Positions 44,492 to 55,760 of a stretch of DNA of 64,000 nucleotides are shown here, piece after piece. This DNA is from Symbiodinium natans (taxonomy: Eukaryota; Sar; Dinophyceae; Suessiales; Symbiodiniaceae), in assembly GCA_905221605.1 (NCBI GenBank), contig CAJNDS010000480.1:248001-312000 (forward strand), written 5' to 3'. The translations under genes and the position numbers were made by a program. The notes beneath the pieces were generated by a model, which searched no databases, had not been told where the DNA came from, and was given only the letters and a program-made list of their open reading frames with translations. How positions within the stretch are numbered: the stretch's first letter is position 1; each line of letters starts with the position of its first letter.

Positions 44492-45290
44492 GCCGCCGCC
44501 CAATGCTGGCGGTGAGACCCAACAACGCCACCCTCATGCAAGCGGCTCAAAGCAGCCGCAGAGTGCGGAGGGACAGGATGGTCAGGCGCAAGATGTCCAA
44601 ACTGCTGCCGAAGTATCTGAATCTTTTGTGGGGCAGCGGACAGGATGAGGACGAGGGTGGAGATGATGACGAGGTGCTCTGGTGGCTGTATGTTTGGTAC
44701 ATCAGAGGCCTGGCGCTGGCTGCCTGCGCTCAGGAAGTTGATGCCGTCCCGGAGCCAAAGAAGCTCCCGGAGAAGGCCTAAAGCCTGGGTGAACTCCGGC
44801 GAGGGCCGTGCCGCGATGTCCCATGTCAACCTGTCAGGCCTCAGCGTCCCAGAAGAAGCTATCCGCGGAGAAGGTCTAGCAAAGTGACGCCCAATGCAGT
44901 GGCGGTGGGTTTTTGCTGTCTGAGGCCGCAGCTGCAAAGCAGCAGCAGCTGAGAGAAGAGGACATGGGCAAGCTCAAGTTCAAGCAGCAGTTCTCATTTG
45001 CATTCACAGATTCACCTGCAGGAGGAGAAGAAGATGGAAGAAGCCCGCAGAGAGGAAGAAAGGAAGAAGCTGGAAATGGAACGAAAAACCAAGGCAGGAT
45101 CCTGGATTCTGCACACCCTTGCCGTTCCCTTGCAGCTGCGCCGTTCTTCCAGGAAATGATGAAGTCGCTACCGCCGATTCCTGAGGACCGGCACTGCAAA
45201 GAAGCCGTCATTACCACACGAGACATCTCTGACAGATGTGGCTCTTGTGGCTTTTTCTGGGGAGGACGGTCATGCAAACCATCGCAGCTT
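44259..45290 (+). CDS. Q-rich / coiled-coil protein, unidentified
   Basis: The first block (about 44259-44640) is glutamine-rich with GWQ units (QQGWQQGWQQQQQGQGWQHG) and a CAG-encoded Q run at 44457-44490, then QSAEGQDGQAQDVQTAAEVS. A second block (about 44913-44985) reads EAAAAKQQQLREEDMGKLKF. A third (about 45020-45092) after an acceptor CCTGCAG reads EEKKMEEARREEERKKLEME and ends at a GC donor. A fourth (about 45134-45275) reads FFQEMMKSLPPIPEDRHCKE and ends near a Cys pair. Charged helical segments indicate a coiled coil. The 378-residue minus-strand frame at 43801-44937 turns the Q run into polyalanine and runs into AT microsatellite, so it was not chosen. Exon links are inferred. Confidence 0.45.
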
Positions 45291-46258
45291 GGGGCCCCAA
45301 AGAGCACGACTGCAAGTAGTGCGACCCTAAACCCTAAGCATCCCGAATCCCCAGCTGGGAGCCCCAAGGCTGGGAGGCACAGCTGTCATCCAGCGATGTG
45401 AAACACGAGCTCGAAGCCAGGCCGAAGGGGTCCTGGAGCGGAGTTTAAATATACATGCATAGATAAATGGTATATATATATAACTATAACAAATAAGTAT
45501 ATGTGATATACAACTGTTTGGATCACTTGGATCCTCTCATCAAATCCATCTTTGCCCCAAAGCCCGACCTTCTTTGCCCAAAATCCGCTTCAAGCCCGCA
45601 ACCCATGCAAGCGCCTTTGACTCTGACCGTTTACCCTGCGGTGTCCGGCCAGTCGCGAGATGGATTCTTTGCGGTCCAAGCAGCATGCGGATCCCGGGTC
45701 CCTACTCGCAAAGGCCTGCAAGGGGTTTCAGCATGGAAAAAGGACCCGAATGGGGCCCGAAATGAGTTCTCAGCTTCAGTGGATTTCGTGAATGAGATGT
45801 GAACTGAACCGTTCCCGGCTGAGGAGATGCGGGGTGCCTTTCTGACCTTCCTGGGCCCTGAGGGCCCGCCGCACCACCTCGCCTCCGCCAGCGCACGTGC
45901 AAGCGCGAGGGAGGAGGCGCAAGCATTCGTAGCTCTCGTAGCATCTCGCAAGGCCCCACAAGGGCATTTCGGCCGCGCACCGCGCGTGCAAGAACATGTG
46001 CGGTGAATGGTGCATGTACGGGCAGGCGCCTGCCTTTGCCTGCACTTGTCAGGCAGACATGGCTCATCACCAGAGCTGCGTGCTTAGGTTCAGAGCAATT
46101 TCACCGCAGCCCATCCCAGGAATCCACTTTGCAAAGGTTGGGAGTCCAAGCTTACGGCTGAAGACATGAAAAACCAGATGATCTCAAGGAGCTTGGTGAG
46201 CCGTGATGAGCCTGCATAGACTGTACAGAGTGCCTGACTCTCTCTCTCTCCTTTTCCG
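45291..46258 (+). other. mostly non-coding, one possible exon
   Basis: About 45820-46001 on + reads AEEMRGAFLTFLGPEGPPHH and then ASAREEAQAFVALVASRKAP, which looks coding. An AT-rich patch with TATATATA lies at 45468-45482. The rest is unresolved. Confidence 0.3.
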
Positions 46259-46715
46259 GCAGTCGTGAGAGCGACTCCCTGGCATCCGACGCAGTTCCGG
46301 CCTGGGCAAGCAACACCCGCCCACCTGCTTCAACAGTTTCCATAGCAGCCAAGGCGAATGGGAGCGGTGACGGAAGTAACGGTGGCAATGGTGGCCTAAA
46401 CGGAGGCAAAGGACCTGCAAAGGGTCTTTGAGAAGCCAAGACTCAAGCTTCATGACGTCATGCCCTCTTTTTAAATTTCCTTATGTTTTTTTGGCCGTGG
46501 AACCAGGAGATGGGAAGGACACCGATGTGAACGCGACGGATGCCAAGGACAAAGTCGAACTCGGCCGGGCCGCAGCCTTCGAGTCGCGCAGGTTCCCTCA
46601 CAACAAAGCCGAATCAGGCGCCGCGGGTTCAGGCACCTTGCTTCCGTTGCCTCGCGCCCGGAGTGTTGGGAAGAAAGGCGAAATGCGTTTGAGAACTCTG
46701 TCTGAGAACTCTTGA
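46259..46715 (+). CDS. two hydrophilic exons of an unidentified gene
   Basis: The first block (about 46262-46432) reads SRESDSLASDAVPAWASNTR and continues with ANGSGDGSNGGNGGLNGGKG, a Gly/Asn/Ser-rich low-complexity stretch. The second (about 46508-46715) follows an acceptor GAACCAG and reads GDGKDTDVNATDAKDKVELG, then RRFPHNKAESGAAG and KKGEMRLRTLSENS, ending TGA. The pattern suggests the disordered C-terminal part of a larger protein. No domain is recognised. Confidence 0.38.
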
Positions 46716-46794
46716 GATCTCAGGATTCAGCAGGTGGGCCAGTCTATCGGCTTGAATGACTTCCTCAAGGCGTGCGTTTGGGCACCTTGCACAT

Positions 46795-46915
46795 CCATGC
46801 ACCTCCTTGCACCTCCTTGCACCTCCTTGCACCTCCTTGCACCTCCTTGCACCTCCTTGCACCTCCTTGCACCTCCTTGCACCTCCTTGCACCTCCTTGC
46901 ACCTCCTTGCACCCC
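46795..46915. repeat. 10-bp minisatellite CACCTCCTTG
   Basis: About twelve identical CACCTCCTTG decamers between gene-bearing segments. Confidence 0.97.
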
Positions 46916-47945
46916 TCATGAGTCTCGCAGAACAACGTCGAGAGCTTCAACCTGGCTTTCAGACAATCTCCGTTTCCCAAGCTGCTCAGCTCGGGCATGT
47001 TTTGGTGCATTGCCAAGCTGAATTCTTGAATGTCCTGAATCATCCTGGGTCATTGTTTTAAGTTTGGAATCGCGAATTGCAAGCTTCAGGTTCTTCTGTG
47101 GAAAGGAGGGCGAAACCACGCGGGAGCTGCCAGAGAATGATCATCCAGCTCTCCGATTCGCCGCCCCTGTTCAGATTCCTGGCCTAGTCTGACGGCAATG
47201 CGCTTGTTACGTGTCTTGGTCTTGGCCTTTGTCCAGAATCCGCAACCACTTTGACTGACACGTGAATCTTTGAGGAATGTCAGCATTGAGCTCACGAACC
47301 TCGGCAAGCTTGGCAAAGGGCCCAAGGAGTGCCCATACACAAGGCAGTTTGGCCACGGAGGGAAGCCACCTTTCAGGAAGCAACAGTTCGAGCCACTTCC
47401 GCACTTCACTAAACCTTCCTAGTAGACCCATGGCACCTTACACTGCAAAACCCCATCAGGTCATCCTTCTACGAAATGTTCGTGATCGAAGAGGGTTCAG
47501 GGATGTTCAGGCATAGGGTTAGGGTTCAGGGTTTAGATGTAGCAAGTTTTCGGTCTGAATTGCGAGAGCCCATGATTGGAAAAATGGAGATTGGAATCTG
47601 AAAATAAGGTAGCAGCAACAGGGAATCTAAGCGTTCGGTATGCCTTACAAACAGACTTGGGCCCAACCGTGATCCCACCCCCGGCTTCGCTCCGTTGGGC
47701 AAAACCGTTGCACAAGCCTGAGCAAACTTAAGGAGCGTGGAATTCAGGAGGAGCCCAACATGCATATCAGGGCGTAGGGGCAAGAAATATAGTGAAATCA
47801 CAAAACGATCATGAGAAGGATGCTGTGATGCTGTATGCACCACGCCTCCTTCCCCACCCCCCCCCCTCCCCTTTGCTTTTGTGTTCTCTTTTTTGACGTA
47901 TTGTGCCTAGCGGCGACACAAGGAAGATAAATGGTACCGGCCGAC
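46916..47945. other. no gene supported
   Basis: Overlapping frames on both strands without motifs. A short telomere-like GGGTTAGGGTTCAGGGTTTA lies at 47515-47535 and a C-tract at 47857-47870. Confidence 0.45.
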
Positions 47946-47946
47946 C

Positions 47947-48486
47947 TTACTGTTGTGGTGCATCGCTTGTTGCGCAGGAGGTGGTGTGGGACGCGGAGTT
48001 TGCAGCCCGCAAGCCAATCTCTGCCATTTCAGGCTGTGTGGCTGTCCGTGTGGTGCTAGGCCCTACATCCCCGACATTTTGCAACCTGGGGTCGCCTCTG
48101 TCAGAGGTTCTTTTGATGTTGCGAGGAAGAATGGCCCCCGTCGGCGGCTCGAAGCGCCGCTTCAAGCCACCTTGCTTTCCTGCCAAGACAAAGTACCGGA
48201 TGGAACTGCGAGTGATCCTCGGCGAGCCCTCGGTGAAGACTTTTTTTTCGGCGCCAGCTCAACTGCTTCCAAGTCATCAACGACTGATGTTGCTGTGATT
48301 GTTCTGCTTGTTCTGCGCATCGCAAGGCTCGCTGAGGATCCAGAGCAAGGTGCTGAAGGTGCTGGACAGCCGCGGCGCAGAAGGGGACCTGACCGCAGCA
48401 TCGATGAAGTGGCTGAGTTTGAGGCCACTTGGACAGCAGAAAAAATCACAGAAATACCCCGACACGAGCGCCGGAAGCGGCTTTAG
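47947..48486 (+). CDS. unidentified coding region, frame ambiguous
   Basis: One + frame (47940-48298) reads GASLVAQEVVWDAEFAARKP, then CVAVRVVLGPTSPTFCNLGS, KRRFKPPCFPAKTKYRMELR and VILGEPSVKTFFSAPAQ; it looks like folded protein. Another + frame (47953-48486) stays open longer and ends with IDEVAEFEATWTAEKITEIP and RHERRKRL before TAG. The likely solution is an exon in the first frame that splices near 48240-48290 into the second, but no unique border can be fixed. No family is recognised. Confidence 0.35.
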   Translation, partial: LLLWCIACCAGGGVGRGVCSPQANLCHFRLCGCPCGARPYIPDILQPGVASVRGSFDVARKNGPRRRLEAPLQATLLSCQDKVPDGTASDPRRALGEDFFFGASSTASKSSTTDVAVIVLLVLRIARLAEDPEQGAEGAGQPRRRRGPDRSIDEVAEFEATWTAEKITEIPRHERRKRL

Positions 48487-48846
48487 GCTACTACCGGGGT
48501 TCAGAGACCATGATCCTCCGTTAGGAGGGTCCGCCAGGGCATCTAGTGTCGACCCTTAGCTTGGGTCGGTTGTCCGAGTCTGCCAGTTGAGCTGGGGTTT
48601 TGCTAGCACATTCTCATGTTCAGCTCTCGTCCAAATTTTCGGCATTTTGGTATGTTTTGGAAATTGACACGTAAACGCCCGATGACTTTCAGTCATTCCC
48701 GCCACTCATGAGGTTCAACTACTCGACAGGAATGATCCCTTGATGCAAGAGAGGCCGGCCAGAAATGCAGGATGTGAAAGATGTGAGCTGAATTCACTTG
48801 TTCTCCCTGCTGTTCTGCGCCTTCCTCCTTTGCTTTTCTTCGCGAG

Positions 48847-49178
48847 GCTCAAGGACGCTGAGGCGCACTACAGCGGCCTTGCGCGCTCTGGTGACTCAGG
48901 CTCGCAGATCGCAGCCTCTTCGACGCCTCTGTTGGTGAGATTTTGCGGGCTGCTTCCCTCTGTGATCCGCTGTGTTCACGCTGTGTTCAGGGCTCGCCAA
49001 CACAGTCGCTTCGCCTTCCAATCAGGACAAGCTGGGCAAGTGACTCTGAAGCAGACGAGACAGTACATTTTGTACAGGTAGCTCCGAGGCATTCCTTGGC
49101 TTTGCACGAGCTAAGGATGCTCAAGGAGCTGACGAAGTTTGAGAAGTGGCCCAGCAATATCGGCCCCAAAATAAGTCC
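48847..49178 (+). CDS. three small exons, perhaps the start of the coiled-coil gene
   Basis: About 48847-48935 reads LKDAEAHYSGLARSGDSGSQ and ends before GTGAGA. About 48991-49077 after TGTTCAG reads GSPTQSLRLPIRTSWASDSE and ADETVHFVQ, ending at GTAGCT. About 49113-49178 reads LRMLKELTKFEKWPSNIGPK. Small size, + strand and hydrophilic content match the exon style of the long coiled-coil gene downstream, so they may be its 5' exons or a separate gene. Confidence 0.4.
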
Positions 49179-49199
49179 ACCATTGTTTCCTTGTTTTTC

Positions 49200-50060
49200 T
49201 TCCTTTGTTTCAGTGTGCTTCTCGTCCGTGTTTCTCCTGTGTCTGTCAGGTTGGGCCCATACGTGTCTGCATCACCTGCCCAAGTGGCCATGCTGGCACC
49301 AAGAAGAAGGCCAGGCAAAACTCAACCAACCCGGGGGCTGGGTTCAGTTTCCACTGATTCTTTCATGTGGGAATGTTTACTCCGAGACTCCGAGGCAACT
49401 GCTTCCTCGCGGAGCTGCTGCACAGCGCTCTTATGTGCATTTTCTCTAAGCTCTGCACAGAGGCTGAGCAAAGCTTGGTGAGTACCTCCTACTCTCACTG
49501 CTAATGGCACGCGGAGTCGGTGTCCATTGATTCCAAAAAGTCGCTCCGAGCTGCTCCATACTCGAAAAGGCGTTTGGGTTTGCCTAGCTGGGCAGGAAGA
49601 ATGGCGCGGAAACCTCGATCATTAGCGGCCAGAAAGCTGTTGAAGACAAGTTCCAAGACAGCACGTGCAGGTGCCACTGGTCTCGGATCAACTTCTGCAC
49701 AAAAGCTGGGTCCTCGAAGTCGAAGCGGTGTTTGGTGGATTCATGGCTCCCCAGAGTGGCAGCCGAAGCATGTATCACTGAGGCTTTGGAAGAATGTGGC
49801 AGAAGAATCGGAGTCAGATGCTCGTGCAGTGCAATGATACTTCGCTGTCAGGGTGTGTCTCATCCCCAGGCCGCGGCCACTTCAGATCGAGTACAACTGC
49901 GGCCTGCCAGCTGAAGACACAGAGATCTTCGAGGACGTTTGGCCCAGCTTGTGAGCCCGGTATGGTGTGCTCGACTCTGCTTGACTTGTGAGGATCTTGG
50001 CTTGCCTGGACATCAGAAGGCGGAAATGTCTTTTTGCAGTATCCTTTACTCAGGACAACA
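49200..50060. other. unresolved region
   Basis: Competing frames on both strands at 49520-49840 (minus HRFDFEDPAFVQKLIRDQWH; plus HKSWVLEVEAVFGGFMAPQS). I could not decide between them. If the surrounding coiled-coil gene is continuous, plus-strand exons should lie here. Confidence 0.3.
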
Positions 50061-50069
50061 TGTAGTAGG

Positions 50070-53000
50070 AAAAAGAGAGTGAATGCAAATGAAGCCAAGC
50101 AGAACCTGAGCCTGTTGTTCAAAGCTCAACACGAGTGATTTCTGGAAACCCCCATGCGCAATTGCTCCTGCCACAGTATCAAAGCCCGTGGAAAAACAAG
50201 CAAGGTAGCTGCTGTAGGTCCTGCCTTCAACCAGGGTTCGAGCGGAGACGGCCCAGAGGGAAAGTTGGGCAAAACATTAAGGATAGGAGTCGCTTTCACA
50301 AACTGCGAGTGTTTGCCTGCAGTTTATCAGTCATGTAAATGGCATATGATAATATGACAGGTCGCCGAAACAGTCTTCGAAGATCCGGAAGAGGTGCCAC
50401 CAGCGCTGCAGTTCTTGGAGCTGCGATGCACGGACGAGATGGTCAGGCCAACATTCGGCCTCGGCTTCTAGTTCCCCTGCAGTCTGTGCTCGGTCTTAAG
50501 GCTCTGTGCGCCTTGGACTGAAATTTTAAGATGAAAGCCGAACAGTCCGGAACCTCGCCGCACACACCCAGTTGCTCAATTTGCTCAAGCTCCCTGTTTG
50601 TTGAGGTGAACGTGAGTACATTCGTACGGAGACCGTGACTGAGATGCTGAACCAGTGCCGCACGGCTTACTACAAGGTTCTGGACGCTGGATGTCTCACG
50701 TTGCGGTACCAATCCTGCTCGAAGCCAGGAGCTGTTGTATCTTCGAGAGCAACTGATACTGGCAGCGGAGCCGGAGAAGCAAATGCTGCAACTTGGATGC
50801 AGTGCATTGGGGGATTCAATGCCGCGACTGGTAGTAACAACATGTAACAACTGGTTCCGGCAAGAAAAGGCTGGCATCCGTTCAGAACTATGAGGCTGGA
50901 GAGCTGCCGAAGTCAGAACGGGATATCTGCCTGCGCATGACCTGGTTGATGTGAAGCCTTGCAGGTCTATTACTTCAATCCGCCAGCTTATGTTGTGACC
51001 GGCTCAGCTGGACACGATAACTTGACATGAGATGTGAATTGACGATGTGCTTAGGACGAAGATCTGAAAGAGTACATGATGAACTGCAGCCGCTACTCGA
51101 CCGCGCTTGAGCAAGAATGCGCAGCTTGCCATCTTGAAAAAGCAAGCAGAAGCAGCTGTAGTATATCAGGATGGACACACAAGAAGCTGATCGAAGAGAA
51201 CTATGAGTTGCAAATGAAGCTGGCAGGCGTGGGTGCGCAACTGTCCTTGCCGAATTCGTTGCGCGAGAGACGAACTAGGGGGTAGCCCAGGACAGGAGGA
51301 TGTTTTCGAGAATGCAGACTTCTGCATGAAAGGGCTCCTGCGCAGACACGGGCCGCCTAGCAGAATTTGAGAGCTTGGGATCCTCTTGAAAGTGAAAGTG
51401 GCATCTGAGGACTTACCGGATGTTCAAGGTCATGCACAACATCGTTAAAAATGCTAAGGCCATATACTTGGTAGCAATTGGTAGCCGTTTAGAGAGTCCA
51501 TGAATGCCAAGACAGGACCTCTTCAACCCTGAGGACATGATCCGAAAGAAGGAGACGGAGGACCGCAGATAGCCAGTACTCCTAATCTCAGTTTAGGAAA
51601 TTTCATGTCCAATAAAATAACGTGTCCATACTCAGAGGGCCTCAAGCCGATCGACGAGCTGCAGGTGCCCAACCGCCGTTTTTTCATTTTTGAGCTCTGC
51701 CGTGCGCACTTTGAAGCGCCTTGCGCATAGGCAGCTGTCATCGAACTGTTCCCGAACCTCAAGGCCAAAGAAGACAACTCGGCTCTTCCCTTACAGCATC
51801 GAGCATCTTGCTGTAGACTGGCTTTGCCTGACCTTGTTTCATGTCTCTGCAAGCTCAGGGCATACTTCTGGCGGAGATTGAGGCTCAACCTGGGTCAAGG
51901 GTGCAAGGGTGCGGCCATAGAGTGCCGAACGTTGATATGCAATCATATGCAAAGCATGCAAGGAGCTCCAGAAGACTGTGACCGACCTTAGAGCAGAACT
52001 GGCCAAGGTGAAGGCTGCGTTGCCGGCATTGTGTGATGAGTTGGTCAGAAAGATGCCTGTCCACTAGGATCTCTTGGAGAAAGAAAGGAGCCGTGGGAGC
52101 CTGAGCTGTCGTTGCTTCCGGAGCGACTTCTCACAGAGCATCCGCTTTGGCAAATGGTCGCAGATTTGACGACCTAGCTGACTTCACTGCCACGATGGCA
52201 CCAAATTCCAGACTAGTGAAATCTTTAATTTGAAACAATACAATCTGTTAGATGCATCGTAATTACGAAGCCGTGGTTCCGCTAACCGGTACACTTTCCC
52301 AGACAGCTCTGATGGATGTCAAGGTGTTTGTCAATTCAGCAGGGCTTGCTCAAAATGCGAACATTGAAGGTGAGGGAGTGAAACTGCTGAGCCCTGTAGT
52401 GAGGGGTAGTGCCCGACAGTGTCGGCAGGATAGGAACGCATTTGGTCCCTCGCCAAGGGGCGGACAGCCTGAATCGAAAGTGCGAAGAGCAGATGAAGCT
52501 CCTTAAAGTGGAGGAGGCTGGACAACAGCTGCAGGCCGGTGGCACAAGTACAAGCGAAACTGTGAGGTCGAAGTCGTCAAGCAGGTGGACAATGAAGACA
52601 CGTTGACGGAGTTGAAGAAGCTTAAGGACACGCTGCGGGTTTCGAGACGAAGTGGGGACATATGGCATGTGATACGCCTCCTGTTCCTCGGACCACAGTG
52701 CTTCAGCGTGTCTCAGAATGCTTTCTCTCCAGGACCTCAAGCAGCGCCTTGAAGAGGAGGCCCAGGCGCAGGCAGGGGCACGCTCGGTGTGAAGGTGCTG
52801 TGAGCCCTCTGAGCCCTGTGCCCTCTCTGAGCTCAGTCTGTGCACTCTCCGTAAAGTCTGAAGAGTTGCCAGGCAAAACGCTTGCGCAAGCAATTGGACG
52901 ACTTTGCCAAAGCGAAGTCCCTGCAGACAGGACTTTAAGTCAAATTGGACTGAAGAGTTCCATGGAAGTTCCTGCTCTGATGACGTGTCTCAGGAAGCTC

Positions 53001-55760
53001 CAAGGCGGATGCAAGTAAGCTTGTGCCGAAATTGGATGAGGCAGCCTCCTGGAACCTGGGTTGTGTTTTCCGGCAGACTCACAACATCATGTGTTCAAAG
53101 GCAGTCTCCGATGCGGAGCAGCTCTTCAAAGCGATTGCCGGGACCCCAAAAAGTTTTCCAACGAGTCGTGAGATGCTCACTGAGTCGCCTCGAAGTTGCT
53201 GCACGATGCAGGCTAACCTCCCGGCCCAGGTGGTGAAAGTCCAGGCCTGCGCTCGCCATGCGACAGCGAAGGGCACTTCAATCGGACACCAATGAGCTCT
53301 TTGATGCCAGGGCACCAAGGAGGTGGGCTCCAGAAGTGGTGAAGAAAGTGCCATGAAGGCCTAGGGGGTGTCTGCCATGCAGCAATCTGCATCAGTCTCA
53401 GTAGTGTGTCCTCCAAGAGCCGACTCTGGCAGGAGATCCAGCAGCTGCAGCAAGAGCAGCTCGCCAAATGAGAGAAGGCTTCGCATCATCGGAGCCGAGC
53501 AGCCAAGCCTGTGACTCGCCCAGGATTGAGGCTTTGAAAGCCAAGCTTGCGGCTGCCGAGAGGACTCGAGTAATTGCTACACTTGTACGATCCTGCACCA
53601 CTTCTGAAGCTGATTGCTCCTTTGTTCTCGTCATCTTTCTTGTTGTCTCACATTGCCGATGAGGAGGGAGCAGGATGCCTTACAGAAGCTGAAGGACACC
53701 TCGCATGTTTATCACTCTTCTTACATCTGAACACACCAGTGAATACCGGCGCAGGAGCTGCAGAGCAGACCGGGCCAGGCTGGAAAGGGTGATGGTGAAA
53801 CCATGGTGAAGCCTCAAATCATGTGAAATTTTGCGGAGGTTGTCAAGTCCGAGTCGACAGGAGACTTGCTTCATAGTGGGTATGTGCTGCCTCCTTCCAT
53901 GGGCCCCTCTGAGCCCCTAACCGCCTTAATCCAAGAACCCTCTATCATCCTGAAGTCCTCAAGTTTTTAAAGTGTTCGCCCCAAAGCAATGCAAGGACCT
54001 GGTATGCCAGAGGACTACGAGGAACTCAAAACTCGCCTCGAGCGGAAGCTCGCAAGGAGCCGGATGCATTGGTTCTCTGGAGCTCAGGGCAGGGAGTCTT
54101 CGAGAACTTGGGGATGATGGCATGGTAGATGTTCTGAAGATCCTGACATGTAGCGGCCAATTGGTGGAAGTGTTGTAGAGTAAAGCAGGCGGCAAGGTGA
54201 CCACAACCCGTCCGAACAAGAGGTTCGGAGTCACCTCGCCTGAGCCGAAAAAGCAAAGGGTGTCGTCCCACCGATTTGGACAGCATCAGAGATGTTGGAG
54301 TCCAAGGCATGGGCCTATAGTCTCGGGCCTTCAACAGTCCAAGGGCCCCCTACTTTGGACACCAAGAGCAGAAATGCAGAGATCAAATCCCAGTTGAGTC
54401 GCTGCTCGAGCCCACCAGGAGGCCCTCGAAAATGCAAAGCGACTTTTTGCTTGCGCAGACCCATGAATAGATCACAAGGCATACATGTTAAGTGAAGTAA
54501 GTCATAAGTCTGGTAGGCTTGCCCAATAACACTCACCCACAAAAAAAGGGTATCGCTCGGCCCTTGGCATCAGAAACAAAAAGCTGATGATCGGTGTAGG
54601 GGTTTAGGGTTTCAGGATTTTGGACTAACATGGACACGCTCGACCTGCTGTTTTCCTTTTGTTCGCTTCTGACTCATGCTGTCTTCCTTTCTGCTCGTGC
54701 TCACCTGTTGTCTGTTTGACTCGGTCGTTTTTTGGTTCGGACTCGATCCACCTGGTTTCAACTCATATCAGATTGGTGAGTCTCTGAGCGTGTACTGTGA
54801 AAGGCACCGTGTAACCGACCTCTGGAGGGACGGGCCACCGGTTTTCTTTCCGTTGCTCTTTTCGTTCCATTGCAGAAGATTCCGGCAAGGATCGCCGAGT
54901 TGGAAGCTGACTTGGACCAGGCCTGATGAGATAAGCTTCAGCCAGAGGAGCCTGGAAGATGTTGTTGTTTGACTATTGTGCTTTGAGTTGTGTGAAACAA
55001 GCCCCGTGGTGGTCGTGTGGCTGCGATGGTGAGGCGAAGCGAGACCTGCGAGCTGCAAACCGCAAGGTGGAAGAGCAGGAGCAACGCAATGTGGGCAAAG
55101 CAGTCAGCAACGTTGATGGTTCTAAATTCAGGAGTTGCTACTTCAAGAGAAGGCGAGGAAAGATGCGGAGAAGGCCAAACAGAGCCCGCGGCCTTAGCCT
55201 TCTGGTGCCGGGCGATCCACGCCCGACAAATGTTGCGACTGTTTGGGTGCTTCCAAAACATGAAGGAGTGTACGTGACATGCCGCTAGCTTGCTCCTGTC
55301 CACAATTGGCACAAGCTGTGGGCCAAGTGTCCGACCTTATGGAAAAGCTGCGAAAGTCAGAAGAGGAGGCTCTGCTACAAGAGAGGACTTGGTGAGGCTG
55401 TTTCATTGGGAGAGTCTCAAGACTCAAAACCTGTGCTACGCAGGCCGAGCAGCTTGGGGTACTTGCCTCGGTAGGACCTACGGTAGCTCTAGGCCGCAGA
55501 CTGGCACGTGCACCAGGGGCTTGCAAATGTCGGCTACCCTAAGGGCAAGTTGTACAACGCCCAAGAGAAAATAAAGAAGCTGAAAGAAGAGATTCGGGAC
55601 CGACGGGCAGATTGAATTTGGCGATGGGCAAGTGTGGTGCGAATTTCGGAACCGGATTCTCGTGTTTTCTTTCCTGCTACAGGAGCTGAAGAACAAGTTG
55701 GGCATGGAAGTGAAAGAAAGCGATGGGGAAGAAGAGGAGGAAGCTAACACTGGGGCCAGT
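50070..55760 (+). CDS. long coiled-coil protein gene split into many short exons
   Basis: At least eighteen short + strand segments, each about 35-90 bp and bounded by plausible splice sites, encode charged heptad-like helices. Examples: VNANEAKQNLSLLFKAQH (50078), KKLIEENYELQMKLAG (51181), ELQKTVTDLRAELAKVKAAL (51963-52043), LNRKCEEQMKLLKVEEAGQQ (52469), VVKQVDNEDTLTELKKLKDT (52574), DLKQRLEEEAQAQ (52733), AKRLRKQLDDFAKAKSL (52872), SRLWQEIQQLQQEQLAK (53417), IEALKAKLAAAERT (53526), REQDALQKLKDT (53665), DYEELKTRLERKLA (54013), ARIAELEADLDQA (54888), EAKRDLRAANRKVEEQEQRN (55033), LLQEKARKDAEKAKQ (55141), SDLMEKLRKSEEEALLQERT (55334), EKIKKLKEEIRD (55564) and ELKNKLGMEVKESDGEEEEE (55683). This is the signature of a structural or cytoskeletal rod (myosin-tail, kinesin-stalk or basal-body type). 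No motor or other globular head is seen, so the exact family is open. One gene is the simplest reading; two adjacent genes are possible. Confidence 0.72.

Noticed and set aside
44451..44492. Expanded CAG tract as a repeat-expansion locus
   Set aside because: The run is only about 11 pure units and encodes part of a generally Q-rich stretch; nothing suggests instability.
43801..44937. 378-residue minus-strand frame with polyalanine
   Set aside because: It is the shadow of the + strand glutamine-rich exon, and its C-terminal part reads through AT microsatellite and T-rich DNA.
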